Below are positions 36,011-46,404 of a DNA stretch of 56,800 bases, in pieces. Both the position numbers and the translations under genes were made by a program. The notes below the pieces were generated by a model. The model had not been told where the DNA came from, made no database searches, and worked only from the letters and a program-made list of their open reading frames with translations. Origin of the DNA: Beijerinckiaceae bacterium (GTDB taxonomy: Bacteria; Bacteroidota; Bacteroidia; Chitinophagales; Chitinophagaceae). The stretch's first letter is position 1. Each line of letters starts with the position of its first letter. The stretch lies in assembly GCA_903970475.1 (NCBI GenBank), contig CAJCIQ010000096.1:1-56800 (forward strand), given 5' to 3'.

Positions 36011-37230
36011 AGGGCTTTCAGGGAATAACCATCCAGCGATGCCGTCATAGTGGTTGAGTTCAGACAGGTTCCAATTGGGTGAGCCTGGAATTCCACTCCA
36101 TAACGGTTATTGATTTGGACCCCTGTCCTCAGATTCATCCCTAACCAAAAATTATTGGGCACGGCGTAATTTGGTTGAGCTTCGTATCCGCTAGGATCCA
36201 ATCCGTAATAAACATGGGTGGGATAATCGCAGAAATTAAGGTCAATCCCGGCGCCTATATAAGCCCTGAAGTTATCTTTCCGGTAAAAATTATAGAGGAG
36301 GTTGACCGTAGTGGTTAGGGCATTTGCCTTCAGTTCGTAGGTTTCCTTATAAGAAGCGAAGTTCATAGCGCCCTTACAATCAGCGCTCCAGTAAATGGCT
36401 TCCAGCCTGAAGGTCAGATCGCCCCTATTCCTTCGGGATAAAAAATCAATCCCAACTTCAAGGAGGGGACCGAAAGCGGGATTAAAATGTAGGTTGGACA
36501 GGGAAGTGCTACCAAAACTCATCAGGGTCGCTCGCAGACCTGCGCCTGCCAAAAATTGGATTCCAATGCCTGTGGAGGAGGAAGATTGATTCAGGATGGT
36601 TGCAGGGCTTGCGCCATTTAAGGAATAAATGATCGAGGTCAAGCCCCCTTCGGCATATTCCAGGTTTTGAATTTTCCTCACTTGCCTAAGGCTATCCGGA
36701 CCTTTCTGTACAAAAGAGGTCAGTTGATCTTTGTATATCCTTTCTTCTTTCTGAATGGTATAGCCATCCCTATTTTGCTCCAGATAATTTCGGTTGAGTA
36801 GTTCTTCATACTGGCCCTCCTCTTTGCTGATGTAAAAATGCTCCTTGCTATCTACGAGCTGGTAAAGCGACAAATGCGCAGACAGGACCAGGACTTTTAA
36901 ATAAACTGTATCCGTGGATGTACTTTTTACAGGGGCTAAAAACTCCCCCGCAGCACTCATGTCCTCTACCACTATAGCCCTGATATAGGCCCCACCCTCA
37001 TTGAAGGAGAAATAACGCAGATCCGATAGTCCAAGGGTTTTTACTGGGCTGTCGTCTTTCCCTTGACGAAATCTGATCTCCCGGGGATTTTTCCTCCATT
37101 CCTGGTTATCGATATAACCTTTTAAGGTATCACCGGCATCGGTAATAATCTTTCCCGGTTCAAAATGGGATTGGGCAAGGAGGGCATGGCCAATGCACAG
37201 GAGCGGCAAAAAAACCAGGCATTTGATCAT
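35998..37230 (-). CDS. Probable outer-membrane beta-barrel protein (intact copy of a local family)
   Basis: 410 residues with signal peptide [21 protein letters not shown] conserved N-terminal block follows ([31 protein letters not shown]). The second half has alternating beta strands and ends in an aromatic strand (YSLKALYFF), as barrel proteins do. No known enzyme motif is present. The function is unknown. It is the only complete member of a tandem array that continues to about 39060. Its stop codon lies inside the 3' end of purC on the other strand. Confidence 0.75.
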   Translation of the reverse strand: MIKCLVFLPLLCIGHALLAQSHFEPGKIITDAGDTLKGYIDNQEWRKNPREIRFRQGKDDSPVKTLGLSDLRYFSFNEGGAYIRAIVVEDMSAAGEFLAPVKSTSTDTVYLKVLVLSAHLSLYQLVDSKEHFYISKEEGQYEELLNRNYLEQNRDGYTIQKEERIYKDQLTSFVQKGPDSLRQVRKIQNLEYAEGGLTSIIYSLNGASPATILNQSSSSTGIGIQFLAGAGLRATLMSFGSTSLSNLHFNPAFGPLLEVGIDFLSRRNRGDLTFRLEAIYWSADCKGAMNFASYKETYELKANALTTTVNLLYNFYRKDNFRAYIGAGIDLNFCDYPTHVYYGLDPSGYEAQPNYAVPNNFWLGMNLRTGVQINNRYGVEFQAHPIGTCLNSTTMTASLDGYSLKALYFF

Positions 37231-37343
37231 AGCAGGGTATGCGCAATATTATGCGCGCCAATACCTACGAAAAATCAGACCCCTCCGAAAGTTGAAATGC
37301 AACTACGCGTATTTCACTTTTTATAATCGTAGAATCACTACTG

Positions 37344-37510
37344 CTAAAAATAGTACAGCACCTTAGCTGAACAACTGGAAACGGAAGCCAAACCAGTTGT
37401 TCTCTGGAATAATCAGGTCAGACTCCGCATATTGGGTATAGGAAGCGTTCACGGAACAGGTATGTGTTGGATATTTACTGACATTAACAGCGAAACCTGC
37501 ACCTACATAT
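37344..37510 (-). pseudogene. C-terminal remnant of the barrel-protein family
   Basis: Reading leftwards from about 37510, one frame gives YVGAGFAVNVSKYPTHTC, which matches [17 protein letters not shown] of the intact copy. It continues to ENNWFGFRF, like [10 protein letters not shown]. After a frameshift and deletion the tail SAKVLYYF-stop (37344-37370) matches the family C-terminus. It is cut off upstream exactly where a copy of the purC 3' end begins. No open gene remains in the 37231-37549 interval. Confidence 0.75.
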
Positions 37511-37556
37511 GACCGGATCTATCAGGCAGTTGACAAAGCAGTGGGCCGCTCAAAAA
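37511..37556 (+). repeat. Duplicated fragment of the purC 3' end
   Basis: The sequence GACCGGATCTATCAGGCAGT and following bases encode DRIYQAVDKAVGR, matching [15 protein letters not shown] at the purC C-terminus, and the DNA shares the stretch CAAAGCAGTGG. The similarity extends beyond the antisense overlap with the barrel gene. It therefore marks a segmental duplication that included the purC end and the adjoining gene. Confidence 0.8.
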
Positions 37557-38803
37557 TAATACAGTACTTTCAGGGAATAGTTGGCAACTTTTCCATTAAA
37601 ATAGCCATGGTTGGTCATACTTCCGGTTGGTATGGCCTCGACCTCAGCTCCAAAATGATTAGCGATCTTTGTTCCAATCCGGTAATGGGCATTCAGCCAG
37701 GATTTTGCCGGAATAGGCTGGATATTGTTTTTGTCGGTTGATATGATACTGGAGTTGGTAGAAACGTAGGTATTGGTAGGAAAACTGGCTTCATTGATCC
37801 CAAGACCCAGACCAGCGTATAGTCTCATGGTTTTGGACTTGTAGAAACTGTATATGACATCCAAAGAAGGAGTAATTGTACTCATACTCAATTTATAGGT
37901 ATCTGCTCCGAGTCCATCACTTTCCTTGCCGGAAAAACTGGCCGTCCAATAAGCGATGGACAATCTTAGCCCGATATCACCCCATTTCTGGCTGCTGGTG
38001 AAATCCAACCCCAACTCACCAACAGGTCCGGTGGAATGGTTGAATGACATGGGTGTGGCGCCATTATCATTGCCTGTAAAGCTTAAAGAAGAGCTGGATA
38101 TGCCTGCACCCAGATAAACCTGTATTTTAATAGGATTAGTGAAGGAATGTTGGTCTATAAAAGTTGTGTTAGAAACTCCATTCAGATCCTTCACAGCCTT
38201 CATAAGTGGGCGTTCTGAGAAAGGTAGGCTCTCGATGCGCGTAGCCATAGATACACTGTCTTCATCCGGCAGGTATACGAATAGTTGGTGGTGAAATTGA
38301 TTCTCTGCATCCTCACGGGTTCCCCCTGTTTCCAACTGTACAATATGGACTTTGTATATCAATTCTTCAAAATGTCCCGGGCCATCGCTGATATAATAAT
38401 GGTCCTTGGAATCAGTCAATGCATACAGTGAAAGACGTTTCCCCAAAACGAGTACTTTCAGAAATACGGTATCCTGCATGCTGGAGTCTACCAGGTCCGT
38501 GGCATTTGCATCAGTGACCACTGGATTCATATCCTCCTTGACAAATGCCCGGACATAAGCATCCTGACCATCAATACTGAAAGACTTTATGTCGTGGATA
38601 CCGAAAGACTGATTGGGGCTGCCCACCTCTCCCTGGCGGAATTTTATCCTCCTGGGGTTCATCCTCCACTGCTGGTTATCTATATAACCATGGAGGGTAT
38701 CGCCCTTTTAGGTAACAACTGTTCCGTATTGGAAATGGGATTGAGCAGAAGTGGATAGTACTGTTGAGAGTACGAAAAAGGTACAGACAAATAATTTTCT
38801 CAT
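37550..38803 (-). pseudogene. Second barrel-protein copy, interrupted by an in-frame stop
   Basis: Reading from the ATG at 38803 gives a signal peptide (MRKLFVCTFFVLSTVLSTSA) and QSHFQYGTVVT, then a TAA at codon 32 (38710-38708), then KGDTLHGYIDNQQWRMNPRR in the same frame. It continues open to 37550 with C-terminus YSLKVLYYF. The intact paralogue reads [15 protein letters not shown] at this place, so only one or two codons are damaged. The rest of the protein (about 370 residues) is undamaged, which points to a recent nonsense mutation, a sequencing error, or initiation at the internal ATG 38662, which would lack a signal peptide. Confidence 0.75.
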
Positions 38804-38844
38804 GTAGGGTTAGATTGGAGCGCTAATGTAGGGAAATATTTAAT

Positions 38845-39037
38845 ATAAAAAGCAGTGAAGGAAATCCTTCAAAAATAATACAGTGCCTTACCTGCATAAG
38901 AGGAAACGGAAGCCGAATAATAGATGGAGGGTATATCCGTTATTTGTTACGATGTTTCCAGGCTGATAATGGGATTGAGCGGAAAGCGATCGCACGGAGG
39001 ATATAAGGACAATCGTTAAAACAAGTACATTTCTCAT
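38845..39037 (-). pseudogene. Third barrel-protein copy, internally deleted, with purC-end fragment
   Basis: From the ATG at about 39037 leftwards there is a signal peptide MRNVLVLTIVLISSVRSLSA, then QSHYQPGNIVTNNGYT, matching the family N-terminus. Almost at once it jumps to a family C-terminus (frame YAGKALYYF-stop near 38877). The whole middle, about 350 codons, is missing. Just beyond, on the plus strand at 38845-38876, KAVKEILQK-stop resembles the end of PurC. Its 3' end is very similar in DNA to the remnant at 37344-37400. The interval up to 39145 contains no other gene. Confidence 0.65.
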
Positions 39038-39144
39038 AATAGGGTATGATCGTTTAAGAAGGGGCACAAGGTATAAAAAAATACCACTCGCCATCACTTG
39101 ATAGGAGGGGAAATGTTTTTTCCCAGTTGAACTTTGAGCCTGGG

Positions 39145-40158
39145 TCAGGGCATCTTAAGCCTGGGTCTTAAGCGCTCCCTTGATTTATTGAACACATGGG
39201 GCTTACCCGTTTCTTTAGACAACAAGGCAGGTTGGTCTCTGCACTCCTCACTGCAACAGCCTTTGTACTTTTCGGCGCACTCAGGACATTGAATGAACAA
39301 GAGATGGCATCCGTCATTGGCGCAGTTGACATGGGTGTCACAGGGTTGTCCACATTGGTGGCAATGGGCAATCACGTCATCGGTGATGCGCTCACCCATA
39401 CGGTTATCAAAGACAAAGTTCTTCCCTTTAAATTTGGAAGGAATCCCCCACTCTTTGGCTTTATTGGCATATTCGATGATGCCTCCTTCCAGGTGGAAAA
39501 CATTGGTAAAGCCCTTGTGCAACATCCAGGCACTTGCTTTTTCGCAGCGTATACCACCCGTACAATACATGATAATGGGACTATCCTTATGGTCTTTGAG
39601 CATGTCCACGGCCATGGGCAACTGGTCACGGAAAGTATCAGAAGGCACCTCAATGGCTCCCTCAAAATGACCTACTTCGTACTCATAGTGGTTCCGCATG
39701 TCTACCACTATGGTGCCTGGCTCCGCTGCTAATTGGTTAAACTCTTTGGCGTTGAGGTATTTGCCTCTATTATTCAAGGTAAAATCAGGATCTGTAATGC
39801 CATCGGCAACCACCTTTTCCCTGAGTTTTATTTTCAAAACCCAGAAGGATTTACCATCATCGTCCACGGCCACATTCAACCTCAATCCTTCCAATCCCGG
39901 GGTAGCGTCCAGATAAGCCCGGCAGGCCTCAAATTGGCTCCGAGGCACGCTAACCTGTCCATTGATCCCTTCCCGAGCCACGTAGATCCGTCCAAACACC
40001 TTCAACTCGTGCAACCCCTGGTATAGAACATCCCTGAAGACCTGAGGTTCAGCTATGTCGAAATACCTGTAAAAGGAGAAGGTCGTACGGGGTTCTGTTT
40101 CCTCCTGAAGCCTCTGCTTCAGCAGCGTCTGGGCCACCCTATTGTGCAAACTACTCAT
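39145..40158 (-). CDS. trhO: tRNA uridine(34) hydroxylase, rhodanese-domain protein (TrhO/YceA)
   Basis: About 337 residues from the ATG at 40158 ([20 protein letters not shown]). It has the YceA/TrhO pattern: N-terminal acylphosphatase-like domain with [14 protein letters not shown], a rhodanese domain with [17 protein letters not shown] and active-site loop [14 protein letters not shown], and a C-terminal Cys-rich zinc-like segment ([23 protein letters not shown]). It hydroxylates U34 in tRNA. The frame is also open upstream to 40299 through a repeat array, but those residues (SDPALAAR repeats) are not family sequence. Confidence 0.93.
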   Translation of the reverse strand: MSSLHNRVAQTLLKQRLQEETEPRTTFSFYRYFDIAEPQVFRDVLYQGLHELKVFGRIYVAREGINGQVSVPRSQFEACRAYLDATPGLEGLRLNVAVDDDGKSFWVLKIKLREKVVADGITDPDFTLNNRGKYLNAKEFNQLAAEPGTIVVDMRNHYEYEVGHFEGAIEVPSDTFRDQLPMAVDMLKDHKDSPIIMYCTGGIRCEKASAWMLHKGFTNVFHLEGGIIEYANKAKEWGIPSKFKGKNFVFDNRMGERITDDVIAHCHQCGQPCDTHVNCANDGCHLLFIQCPECAEKYKGCCSEECRDQPALLSKETGKPHVFNKSRERLRPRLKMP

Positions 40159-40162
40159 GGGT

Positions 40163-40171
40163 GCAAAGATA
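40163..40171 (-). promoter_or_regulatory. Bacteroidota -7 box before trhO
   Basis: On the minus strand TATCTTTGC, matching TAnnTTTGC, ends four bases before the trhO ATG at 40158. The region where a -33 element should lie is inside the 19-bp repeat array. Confidence 0.65.
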
Positions 40172-40179
40172 AGAATTCC

Positions 40180-40280
40180 GGGTCGGATCGCGCCGCCAGG
40201 GTCGGATCGCGCCGCCAGGGCCGGATCGTGCCACGGTGCAGGATCGGATCGCGCCGCCAGGGCCGGGTCGGATCGAGGTG
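40180..40280. repeat. 19-bp GC-rich tandem repeat array upstream of trhO
   Basis: GGGTCGGATCGCGCCGCCA occurs perfectly at 40180-40198 and 40199-40217. A degenerate copy follows at 40218-40236, another near-perfect copy at 40241-40259, and a partial one after that. The array fills most of the 160-base gap between trhO and the DUF5686 gene and is much richer in GC than its surroundings. Confidence 0.9.
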
Positions 40281-40318
40281 CAGGGCCGGTCAGGCCCAAT
40301 CCGCCAAGGTAAGTGGGA

Positions 40319-42775
40319 CTATTGGCCCAGCGTAGCCCCCAGCCTAAAGCCGGTCAGGTGAGGCCCTTCGTTCGGCCATCCCCATACGAAATCCAGCCTC
40401 AGTATCTTCAGTATGTTTTCCAGCCCTACGGATGCTTCCAAATACTGGCGCCCATCAGAGAGGTACAAGTAGTTGCAGGCCCCCACTAAATTCCAGTTCA
40501 GTTCCCGGAGCCCAGGGATCTTATTGGTGAGCAGTCCATTGAAATGATGCTCTACAAAGCCGGAAAAATAGAAGGGATCTGTATTGCTGTACAGATAATA
40601 AGGCGCCAACTGGTAGTACCGCATATAGGAGGCGGCAAAGCCGATCTGGTTTCCGTTAAATTGGTTGTAGTCTGGTATGGCAACCGATTTGTTGTTCAAA
40701 AATCCACCAATGCCTAAATTATAGCGGAAAAGCCCTCCCAGTTTGAGGTTGAGGTCATCCTTGATGGTAAAGGCCCATTTATCGTAGTTGGCAGAAGAAC
40801 CTAGTACCCCATCCAGGCCTTTGATATAAGTCAGTTCCAGCGTAGGATATTTAGTCCCCAGCGGAACCAGGCTTTCGGGGTATTCGATGTATTTCATACC
40901 GGGTTGCCAGGTCAGATCGACCATCACTGAGCTGGCCTTATTGGGGGCCATGGGCACATTTCCCGTCAAGGCGACGGGATTGTTGGTCGTGAATCCCGTG
41001 CGCCCTTTGGCCTTTACAAAGTAGGTGGTAGTATCGGTATTGGCCAGGGCCACCCTGTTTTGCCAATCCCCTTCTATTTTGAAGGTTAACCCGCTTTTAC
41101 CTAAGGTATGGATGAAGGCGGCTCTGCCAAAGGTGGCCTCATAAATCTTCATGTAATTGGCTACGTCAAAAAGGGTGTAAATGGTATTGAGTGCCGCAGA
41201 AATGGGGTCCCGGTTATCGTACTGGTAAATATTCCTGCCCCCTCCTGCCTCCAGCATAGCGTTATACTTACCCTTAAACCGGTAGGCGCCATTGAGCCAG
41301 CCATTGAAATGCCGGTTGGAAAATCCATACCGGGCTCCAGGGTTTAAGGAGAAGTAAGACTGATCTTCGGGTTTACCCAAACCTTTCTTGTAGGTCAAGT
41401 CTTCATGCAGGAACCAACCTTCCACCGTATTAAAGCCTACGGAGGTGACTAGGGGAGAAAAAGTAATGGTTTCCCTTGACTTTTGGTGATTGATGGTCTG
41501 GCCGGTAAGCAACAGGCCTATCACTTTAATCCTGTTGTTGACTTTATCCACCGAATCCAGATAATGAGGGGTTGACTGTACCTTTTCCAGGCTATCCTTT
41601 CGGTAATAATCCCTTATTTCTGCCGGAGCCAAGGGTTCCGGACGTATGGTATCCCAATAGGCTTCCGTTTTCTTATTGGATCCCTTTTCATACTTCAAGG
41701 TCGTATTACCAAAGAAGTCTTTTGGAAAGACGGGGTTGAGGGTCATGTCGGAATAGGTATTGGCAAAACTGCCATTGCCATCAAATCCCAACATCTTAAT
41801 GGAAAAGTAGCCCACCTGAGAAGTAATCACCCAGATAGGGCTGTCCAGAGGGGCGTACAGTTGCTGGAGGTGAAACGTATCCAGAAACTGAATCCCGGTC
41901 GTCTTACTCAACACCAGGTCCGTACTGTGTATCCTCCAGGAACCATCCACGATGCTGATGAAACCGCTGAAGCAAGGTTCATATTGCCTTTTGGGTGTAA
42001 CCTTGATCTTATCGATCATTTGCCCATCCTCAAACCAGGTTCCGATCAATTTGAAATTATAGAAATGAAGTGCCCCATCGGCAATAGGAGATACAAACCC
42101 CCTGGGATTGATGTTACCTATCTGAACCGTGTTCTCATAAAAGGAAACGATAAATGGGATGGTCAACCCATAGGCGTTACTTTGTCCGCTTACCTTAGAA
42201 GAGATGACGACCACCTTCTGCTTGTCTGGAGGTGCTTCTGCATACTGGGCCACGGTTTCCGACAAATACAGGAAATTGTTCCGCCCTAACATGGAGGTGT
42301 CAATATCCACTTTCTGTCCGAATACCCGGTTGGGCACAGAAACAATGGAAGCCCTTCCCTTAGAGTATACGTTGCAACTGAAAGAGGACATTTCCTTATG
42401 ATGGGTTTCCCTGGCTTCAATGGCATGGCGAATGATGTCATTAGCCGGATCTTCCCCGGAGTGGATGACGATATCTTTTAAACTCAGTTGTTGGGGTTCC
42501 AAACGAAAATCCAAGGTCATATCATCGGTGACCTCCACACTTTTTTCTTCCCTGGCGTACCCCACGTGTTCACAAATCAATATATGGGTACCCTTATCAA
42601 GGTGTATGGAATAAGCGCCTTCCGCATTGGCCGTGACGCCTCTGGAACTTCCTTTAATGAGTATGGTAGCGAATCCCAGGGGATGACCGCTACTGTCTTG
42701 TACATTGCCATGGAGGGTCTGCGCGGAAAGGCTTATACTAGTAAGTAAGGTGAGCAACGAAAAGGTAAATCTCAT
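40319..42775 (-). CDS. DUF5686 / carboxypeptidase-regulatory-like domain protein
   Basis: About 818 residues from the ATG at 42775 ([19 protein letters not shown] signal peptide). Residues about 20-105 form a CarboxypepD_reg-like beta sandwich ([20 protein letters not shown]). The remainder is the DUF5686 family, with a central beta domain and a C-terminal outer-membrane barrel ending in RLGATLGQ. It is common in Bacteroidota; function unknown, perhaps envelope assembly or surface exposure. The upstream frame to 42802 is open but lacks family sequence. Confidence 0.87.
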   Translation of the reverse strand: MRFTFSLLTLLTSISLSAQTLHGNVQDSSGHPLGFATILIKGSSRGVTANAEGAYSIHLDKGTHILICEHVGYAREEKSVEVTDDMTLDFRLEPQQLSLKDIVIHSGEDPANDIIRHAIEARETHHKEMSSFSCNVYSKGRASIVSVPNRVFGQKVDIDTSMLGRNNFLYLSETVAQYAEAPPDKQKVVVISSKVSGQSNAYGLTIPFIVSFYENTVQIGNINPRGFVSPIADGALHFYNFKLIGTWFEDGQMIDKIKVTPKRQYEPCFSGFISIVDGSWRIHSTDLVLSKTTGIQFLDTFHLQQLYAPLDSPIWVITSQVGYFSIKMLGFDGNGSFANTYSDMTLNPVFPKDFFGNTTLKYEKGSNKKTEAYWDTIRPEPLAPAEIRDYYRKDSLEKVQSTPHYLDSVDKVNNRIKVIGLLLTGQTINHQKSRETITFSPLVTSVGFNTVEGWFLHEDLTYKKGLGKPEDQSYFSLNPGARYGFSNRHFNGWLNGAYRFKGKYNAMLEAGGGRNIYQYDNRDPISAALNTIYTLFDVANYMKIYEATFGRAAFIHTLGKSGLTFKIEGDWQNRVALANTDTTTYFVKAKGRTGFTTNNPVALTGNVPMAPNKASSVMVDLTWQPGMKYIEYPESLVPLGTKYPTLELTYIKGLDGVLGSSANYDKWAFTIKDDLNLKLGGLFRYNLGIGGFLNNKSVAIPDYNQFNGNQIGFAASYMRYYQLAPYYLYSNTDPFYFSGFVEHHFNGLLTNKIPGLRELNWNLVGACNYLYLSDGRQYLEASVGLENILKILRLDFVWGWPNEGPHLTGFRLGATLGQ

Positions 42776-42831
42776 AGTAGCGTTGAGGTTAAAAACGGGC
42801 AATTAAAATACACCTACAAATGTTAAAAACA

Positions 42832-42861
42832 ATTGAAAGTCAAATATAATTAGTACTTTTT
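42832..42861 (+). promoter_or_regulatory. Candidate Bacteroidota promoter before the 42865 gene
   Basis: ATTG at 42832-42835 and TACTTTTT at 42854-42861 are separated by 18 bases, close to the TTTG-N19-TAnnTTTG pattern, and lie directly before the ATG at 42865. One mismatch in each box. Confidence 0.5.
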
Positions 42862-42864
42862 AAT

Positions 42865-43443
42865 ATGCAATCCATCTCTATCCTATTGACAGCTATTTCG
42901 TTGCTTTTTACCCCTGACTTAAAAGCCCAATCCGGGCCCGGTTTCGCATTCACCAACAAACAGCATATGGTCATCCTGCCCTTTTCTTTTACGCACGATC
43001 ATATCTATATGCGATTGAGGGTGAATAACGCTGATTCCCTGGATTTTCTCTTTGATCCCGGCTGGCATGCCCGGGGCATTCTTGTGGATTCCAGCATTGC
43101 ATCCGCCACCGGCTTTACCCTGACCGACAGCGTTAGGCTCATCATGAGAACTTTAGTCATCTCGGGACAGCGGGTGAGCTGGACTTCCTTAAAAGCCTTG
43201 CAACTCCAAATGGGGCATCATCTGGATGGGGTATTGGACAATGACTTCGCAGAAAGGTTTGTCATCCGCATAGATCCCATCCGTCACCGGTTGATCATTA
43301 CCGATCCCCATTATTTTATGGATAGAAATTTGAAAGGAAAGATACCCATCCCGGGGCCTATTGTAGATTTTACGACTCCTATCAAAAAGGGAAAAACAAT
43401 TACCCTCAATTATGCACAAGGGTATATGATTGTGTCCGACTAA
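42865..43443 (+). CDS. Secreted degenerate retropepsin-like (clan AA) protein
   Basis: 192 residues with signal peptide (MQSISILLTAISLLFTPDLKAQ). The pattern resembles a single-domain aspartic protease of the retropepsin type: a flap-like strand IYMRLRVNNADSLDFLFDPGW, then LDGVLDNDFAERFVIRIDP and HRLIITDP near the end. At the catalytic place the family has Asp-Thr/Ser-Gly; here it is Asp-Pro-Gly. Activity is therefore doubtful and it may be a binding protein. It converges on the small membrane protein gene with two bases between stops. Confidence 0.6.
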   Translation: MQSISILLTAISLLFTPDLKAQSGPGFAFTNKQHMVILPFSFTHDHIYMRLRVNNADSLDFLFDPGWHARGILVDSSIASATGFTLTDSVRLIMRTLVISGQRVSWTSLKALQLQMGHHLDGVLDNDFAERFVIRIDPIRHRLIITDPHYFMDRNLKGKIPIPGPIVDFTTPIKKGKTITLNYAQGYMIVSD

Positions 43444-43445
43444 GC

Positions 43446-43802
43446 CTATTCTTTAGATTTGGCAGGCTGATGGATAAAAGAAGCCGTCAAGGCGCTCATG
43501 CCACTGACCAACCCTCCAATCAAAGCCGTTAGTCCCACCATCAAAAGGGAACTGGGTACTTTAAAAATCATTTGGCTCATACGGGTGCCCAGTATGTAAT
43601 TATTAGCGGCATCCATATATAAAGCCATACAACCCCAAAGCAAAAAGACGCCCAGGAACCCACTCAGGAATGACCTGCCGGGGGGCTGAGGAATCAATAG
43701 ACTCACGACAAAAGCGGCTGGAACCAGGGCCCAGAATCTCAGGTACAAACCAGCTACCAGGCTCAGTAAAGCAATCAGCAATATGGAGGAAATGAATTTC
43801 AT
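43446..43802 (-). CDS. Small integral membrane protein of unknown function
   Basis: 118 residues with about four hydrophobic segments (residues 5-20, 25-42, 48-65 and 80-108). No family recognised. It follows the penicillin acylase-like gene by eight bases on the same strand, so the two are likely co-transcribed. Confidence 0.65.
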   Translation of the reverse strand: MKFISSILLIALLSLVAGLYLRFWALVPAAFVVSLLIPQPPGRSFLSGFLGVFLLWGCMALYMDAANNYILGTRMSQMIFKVPSSLLMVGLTALIGGLVSGMSALTASFIHQPAKSKE

Positions 43803-43810
43803 GTAAGCGC

Positions 43811-46381
43811 TTAGGGTTTGGTAAAGTTAATCTTCCATTGTATACGGGCGTCGTTCACCTGATCGGGGGTCATCAGCCAGAGCGTATCATATCTTCCTTT
43901 GGCCCAATCCTGGACGGTATTATCAAAATAGGGGCTGCCGGGATTCCCATCCTGGCCTCCGGGATAAATGCCAAAAGCATGTACCGGCGTAGTCAGTTCC
44001 ACGACCATTCTCCAGCTGGGCCCATGATCGGCTTTAGTGGCATTGATGGAATACGCGCCTCCGCCCGTCTGGAGGTGCTGATCGCTGAAAGCGGGTATTT
44101 TCAACAAATGATCTATATGGGTATCCTTGTAGTCGGACCAGGTCAGGCTATTGTTATTTTCTAGCTGGAGCATGACCGGATATATTTTCTTCCAGGCCTG
44201 CGTAGCAATCTGTCTTAGGGATTCCTGGGCAGGTGTACGGATATCGTCCACGAATTTATAGGAGGAATCTTTTAGTAAAGCCTCCACGAGGGTTTGATCA
44301 GAAGGTTTTGTAATGGGCAGCGCTGTTTGCCTCAACTCATCTCCATAGACCCCCACAAATAAACTATCCCACCATGCGTGGAATACAGCAGGGGCTTTTT
44401 CTCCTGGACTGTTATACAGATCCCAATCCCTTACCAGGTCATACAAATGGGTTTCTCCTGGCTCCATGGAAGTGGTGTCTATATATTTTATGAACAGGGG
44501 CCTGGCCATCTCCGCAAACAAGTCGTAATTATCCGTTTGGAGGCCCATCATGTCCTGAGGAGTAATGTTCTCCATTTTATCCAGCCTGCGGTTGATTTCC
44601 ATGGCCCTGTAGGTTAGGAAATTGCCGGATAAATAATAGGGGTACGTCTTAGGATCTATAGGAAATTGGTTGGCACTGCTAACATATCCCCTAACCGGAT
44701 TCCAGAGGTGTGGATTCTCATTCTGAGGAATGGTCCCCTGCCAATCATAGGCGGAATCCTTTCCTTCCATGACAAAATCCCCCTGCCTGTACCATTTGGC
44801 GGGAAAAGCCCCTTGTGCCCAGATGGCGATGTCCCCGGAGGCGCTGGCAAAAACAACGTTTTGCCCTGGGGTCTGCAAGCTTTTAATGGCATCCAGGTAT
44901 TGATCGTAGTTAGCCGCGTGATCCAGTTTGTTAAAGCAAAGGAGCTCATTGCTTACCTCATGGGCAGACCACTTGCAGGCATAGTATTTACCCGATTTGA
45001 GTGGATCCGGATAAGAAGGCTCGTACATCACCGGACCAAACACCGTATAAGCCACCGTATCCATGAAGTCGGGTTCGCCCTTCACCTTAATATCCTCCAC
45101 CCGGAAAGCGGTGGGCAACCACTGGCCATTAAAGAGATATTCCTTTTTTGTCTGGTCTTTAAAAGTGATTTCGAAATAATCCCGGACATCCCTCATGGAA
45201 TTAGTCACCCCAAAGGCAGCGCTATCATTGAAACCAATGATCACCCCTGGTGCACCCGGAAGACTGGCCCCATATACGTTTACCGTCGGTGTATGAATCT
45301 GCACTTCAAACCATAGGGAGGGGAGATTCAATCCCAGGTGGGGATCGTTACAGAGAATGGGAACACCGGATTTGGTTTTGGCTCCGGATACAGCCCAGTT
45401 GTTAGAACCATTGTCCGGATCAGGATCTACGCTTTGAGGATCTTTTTCCCAGGGCCCCCTTTGGGCCGCACCCGTATGAGGAACATCATAAGCAAACGCG
45501 GTCCAATTGGCTCCTGTCCCCAATGGCACCATGGCCAGACAGCGGGTAAGCATACCAGACTTGGTCATGAAATAATCGGTATCCATGCCGGTTGGTATCT
45601 TCACGCGTACGCCCGGGGTATCCTGTTTAGTAAACATCTGCGTGCCTTGGGGTACGATGGGATCCAATGAATCAGGCATGGACGGATAGAGCAGTTGGAA
45701 ATCAGCGGCCGAAAACAAATTCCGGGCATTGGTATTTTGGAAATCGTTTTCTTCCCCAGCCAAATCATAACTCATCATCTTTAGCAACAGGGCACATTTC
45801 AGGTTGGTCCAGGGCTCCGGCGCATAGTTGAGGAGTTTGTACTCCAAGGGCATTGTAGCAACGGTCAGGGAGGAGATATAGGCATTCACGCCTTCGGTAT
45901 AAGCGTCTACTTCCGCCTTTGTGGCGCTATCGGCTTCCATTCCTTTGAGGGCTTGCTCGGCCGCATATCCCATACCGAGGCGCCGGTAATACCGGTCCCT
46001 TAATTCCAAAAGGTCGTGGTTACCGCTATAGCGCCCTACTATTTCCGTCAGCCTTCCATCGGCCAGATCGGTCTGAATATCCATTTGCCAGAGCCGGAAC
46101 CGGGCATGTATATACCCTTGGGCAAAGTAGGCGTCCTTTTCATTTTCCGCGAAAATATGGGGGACCAGGCGCTGGTCTACATAGACCTTCGTTGGAGCGG
46201 AAAGCTCCAGAAAATGCAGGTCTAAGCTGTAACTCATATTGGCGGGATCTGCATTTTGCCAGAAACCTTCCTGGGGGTCCAGCAAAGGGCCAAAGGCCGG
46301 TTTGGAATCGATGGAGGTACTCAAAGCAGCCACCAGAGATCCTGTAACCAGGGCGCTGGTGATAAAGGGCCATATGCGCAT
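43811..46381 (-). CDS. Penicillin acylase family protein (Ntn hydrolase)
   Basis: 856 residues with an N-terminal hydrophobic segment. The heterodimer-type layout of penicillin acylases is seen: an alpha-chain part with YVDQRLVPHIFAENEKDAYFAQGYIHARFR, then SNNWAVSGAKTKSG. Ser near 326 in that motif should become the N-terminal nucleophile of the beta chain after self-cleavage. Further family segments are CNDPHLGLNLPSLW and PGAPGVIIGFNDSAAFGVTN. It hydrolyses amides of acylated small molecules, sometimes quorum-sensing acyl-homoserine lactones. The substrate here is unknown. Confidence 0.9.
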   Translation of the reverse strand: MRIWPFITSALVTGSLVAALSTSIDSKPAFGPLLDPQEGFWQNADPANMSYSLDLHFLELSAPTKVYVDQRLVPHIFAENEKDAYFAQGYIHARFRLWQMDIQTDLADGRLTEIVGRYSGNHDLLELRDRYYRRLGMGYAAEQALKGMEADSATKAEVDAYTEGVNAYISSLTVATMPLEYKLLNYAPEPWTNLKCALLLKMMSYDLAGEENDFQNTNARNLFSAADFQLLYPSMPDSLDPIVPQGTQMFTKQDTPGVRVKIPTGMDTDYFMTKSGMLTRCLAMVPLGTGANWTAFAYDVPHTGAAQRGPWEKDPQSVDPDPDNGSNNWAVSGAKTKSGVPILCNDPHLGLNLPSLWFEVQIHTPTVNVYGASLPGAPGVIIGFNDSAAFGVTNSMRDVRDYFEITFKDQTKKEYLFNGQWLPTAFRVEDIKVKGEPDFMDTVAYTVFGPVMYEPSYPDPLKSGKYYACKWSAHEVSNELLCFNKLDHAANYDQYLDAIKSLQTPGQNVVFASASGDIAIWAQGAFPAKWYRQGDFVMEGKDSAYDWQGTIPQNENPHLWNPVRGYVSSANQFPIDPKTYPYYLSGNFLTYRAMEINRRLDKMENITPQDMMGLQTDNYDLFAEMARPLFIKYIDTTSMEPGETHLYDLVRDWDLYNSPGEKAPAVFHAWWDSLFVGVYGDELRQTALPITKPSDQTLVEALLKDSSYKFVDDIRTPAQESLRQIATQAWKKIYPVMLQLENNNSLTWSDYKDTHIDHLLKIPAFSDQHLQTGGGAYSINATKADHGPSWRMVVELTTPVHAFGIYPGGQDGNPGSPYFDNTVQDWAKGRYDTLWLMTPDQVNDARIQWKINFTKP

Positions 46382-46404
46382 ATGCGGTAAATGATAGATG
46401 AAAA

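Noticed and set aside
37541..37741. Small plus-strand frame beginning near the duplicated purC end
   Set aside because: It is partly the duplicated purC tail and partly antisense to the second barrel gene; not an independent gene.
40159..40299. N-terminal extension of trhO made of [12 protein letters not shown] repeats
   Set aside because: It is the translation of the 19-bp repeat array; family sequence begins at the ATG 40158 and a -7 box lies just before it.
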